A stretch of DNA of 7,500 nucleotides from Actinomycetota bacterium (lineage in GTDB: Bacteria > Actinomycetota > Thermoleophilia > Gaiellales > Gaiellaceae): positions 1 through 7,500 of the forward strand of contig JACDBY010000246.1 in NCBI GenBank assembly GCA_013694685.1, written 5' to 3'. This document shows positions 6,951 through 7,500 of the stretch, in pieces. Below the pieces are notes generated by a model. It saw only the letters and a list, made by a program, of their open reading frames with translations. It made no database searches and was not told where the DNA came from. Position 1 is the first letter of the stretch; every line of letters begins with the position of its first letter. The translations under genes were made by a program, and so were the position numbers.

Positions 6951-6968
6951 TGTGTCCGACTGAAGTCG
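6951..6968 (+). repeat. Partial copy of a REP-like palindrome
   Basis: TGTGTCCGACTGAAGTCG contains the short palindrome CGAC-TGAA-GTCG. The core GACTGAAGTC is the exact reverse complement of the core GACTTCAGTC of the hairpin at 2200-2229. The left arm continues outward (TGTGTC), but the matching right arm (expected GACACA) is absent, as if replaced by other DNA. It may mark the edge of the insertion sequence that follows. Confidence 0.4.
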
Positions 6969-6993
6969 CATCTGGGAGAGTGAGGTCGTGTCT

Positions 6994-7006
6994 TGACCAT
7001 TGGTCA
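6994..7006 (+). repeat. Perfect 6+1+6 palindrome
   Basis: TGACCA-T-TGGTCA is a perfect inverted repeat near the presumed left end of the IS110 element. Its right arm with the preceding T (TTGGTCA, 7000-7006) recurs at 7174-7180 inside the proposed RNA. TTGACC at 6993-6998 also resembles a -35 box, but I see no good -10 box at the right distance. Confidence 0.45.
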
Positions 7007-7020
7007 GGCTGTTGCCGATC

Positions 7021-7195
7021 TGCTCGCTCGTGACTCCAAGTCGGACTGACCTCATACGAGTGTGCTTGGGTGATCTGTCCGGGTGGGCAGCTGGTGCCGG
7101 GCGGACTGGCCGTTGGCTTGATCGGAAGCCCGTCCCCCGTAGCGGCGTGGCTCATCCAGTCTTGCCGCGGTCTTTGGTCACGACCGGCACCAGGT
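7021..7195 (+). ncRNA. Candidate IS110 bridge RNA
   Basis: No credible gene occupies this stretch, but it folds well on paper. A 7-bp stem joins 7025-7031 with 7056-7062 (one G-U) and encloses a GACT/AGTC hairpin. A 10-bp perfect long-range pairing joins 7091-7100 (CTGGTGCCGG) with 7184-7193. Inside it are a 5-bp hairpin (7115-7119 with 7126-7130) and a stem 7142-7146 with 7164-7168 that has a large 17-base loop. An alternative local fold pairs 7077-7081 with 7102-7106 and 7086-7089 with 7095-7098, leaving an internal loop. IS110 elements are known to encode a structured RNA of roughly this size ahead of the recombinase, with a 5' stem-loop and two loops that pair with target and donor DNA. 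The match is by position, size and foldability. The exact ends and the guide segments are not determined. Confidence 0.45.
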
Positions 7196-7206
7196 CTCCC
7201 CTTCTC

Positions 7207-7213
7207 GAGGAGG
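7207..7213 (+). promoter_or_regulatory. Ribosome binding site of the IS110 transposase
   Basis: GAGGAGG lies 7 bases before the ATG at 7221 and fixes that start. Confidence 0.7.
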
Positions 7214-7220
7214 TGTGCTC

Positions 7221-7500
7221 ATGCTTGCAGACGACGTCGTCTTTGTGCTGGGTGTCGACACCCACGCCGAGACGCACACGCTTGCGCTGCTCGACACGCG
7301 AACGCAACGGACACGGCAAAAGGTGACGATCCCCGCGACCCGACGCGGCTATTGGCAGGCGTTGCGGCTTGCCAGGCGGCAGGCCCCCGGCAAGCGCGCC
7401 TGGGCGCTTGAGGGATCGGGTTCGTATGGGGCTGGGCTGGCCCGCTTCCTCCGCGAGCGGGGCGAGCGGGGGCTGGAGGTCGAGCGGCCCGCCCGGGAAG
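7221..7500 (+). CDS. IS110-family transposase/recombinase (N-terminal part)
   Basis: The first 93 codons of a gene that runs past the window are visible. The N-terminus carries the DEDD (RuvC-like) domain of IS110 recombinases: VLGVDTHAETH at 9-19 with the first catalytic aspartate at 13, then WALEGSGSYGAGLARFL at 61-77 with the catalytic glutamate at 64, followed by the basic segment VERPARE. These are hallmark motifs of the family. The remaining two aspartates and the C-terminal serine-containing domain would lie beyond the window, so completeness cannot be judged. The enzyme recombines the circularised element into a short target, guided by an RNA made from the element's own end. The overlapping frames in this region that carry stops do not resemble proteins. 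Confidence 0.92.
   Translation, partial: MLADDVVFVLGVDTHAETHTLALLDTRTQRTRQKVTIPATRRGYWQALRLARRQAPGKRAWALEGSGSYGAGLARFLRERGERGLEVERPARE

Larger units (their letters stand above)
6969..7500 (+). mobile_element. IS110-family insertion sequence, left part (runs off the window)
   Basis: The element is identified by its transposase (from 7221) and by the roughly 250 bases of structured non-coding DNA before it. The left boundary is a guess: somewhere between about 6940 and 7005, with 6969 chosen because the REP-like palindrome breaks off there. IS110 elements lack the usual terminal inverted repeats, so the edge cannot be fixed from this sequence alone. The right end lies outside the window. Confidence 0.6.

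Noticed and set aside
5970..7155. Overlapping minus-strand frames opposite the hydrolase and IS left region
   Set aside because: Arg/Ala/Pro-rich translations without any domain. They cross from the operon into the insertion sequence.
7000..7411. Two + strand frames (108 and 113 codons) overlapping the IS110 start
   Set aside because: They are out of frame with the transposase, have no recognisable motif, and begin inside the structured non-coding region.
1..7500. tRNA or rRNA genes
   Set aside because: I saw no cloverleaf with a GGTTCGAATCC-type arm and no rRNA-like conserved blocks on either strand.

Overview
The window is high-GC DNA (strong G/C at third codon positions, GTG starts, genes packed with ATGA/GTGA overlaps). 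It looks like an actinobacterial-type genome, perhaps class Thermoleophilia. That placement is an inference from style, because no marker gene is present. Everything supported lies on the + strand.

Bases 1-6938 read as one operon-like block. It opens with the C-terminal part of a LivM-type permease (1-642), then an exported LivJ-type solute-binding protein (725-2128), a LivG-type ATPase (2134-2997) and a LivF-type ATPase (2994-3713). LivH and the start of LivM must lie upstream. Four non-transport genes follow with almost no spacing: a Tm-1-like/UPF0261 protein (3733-4950), a phosphoenolpyruvate-hydrolase-family TIM barrel (4947-5768), a small cupin (5786-6184) and an alpha/beta hydrolase (6189-6938). 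The Tm-1-like and TIM-barrel pair corresponds to the two halves of the plant Tm-1 protein. The layout suggests uptake of an unidentified small molecule, coupled to a poorly described set of enzymes that process it.

Two tandem REP-like palindromes (2157-2188 and 2200-2229) sit right after the binding-protein stop codon and inside the apparent 5' end of livG. They differ by a compensatory base-pair change. They make the livG start uncertain and may let the binding protein be expressed above the ATPases.

From about 6940 the character changes. An IS110-family transposase/recombinase begins at 7221 and runs off the window. The 282 bases before it hold no credible gene but contain several stem-loops and a 10-bp long-range pairing. 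Position and size suit the bridge RNA that IS110 elements encode ahead of their recombinase. A partial copy of a palindrome resembling the livG repeats lies at the presumed left edge (6951-6968), so the element may have inserted into a REP-like target.
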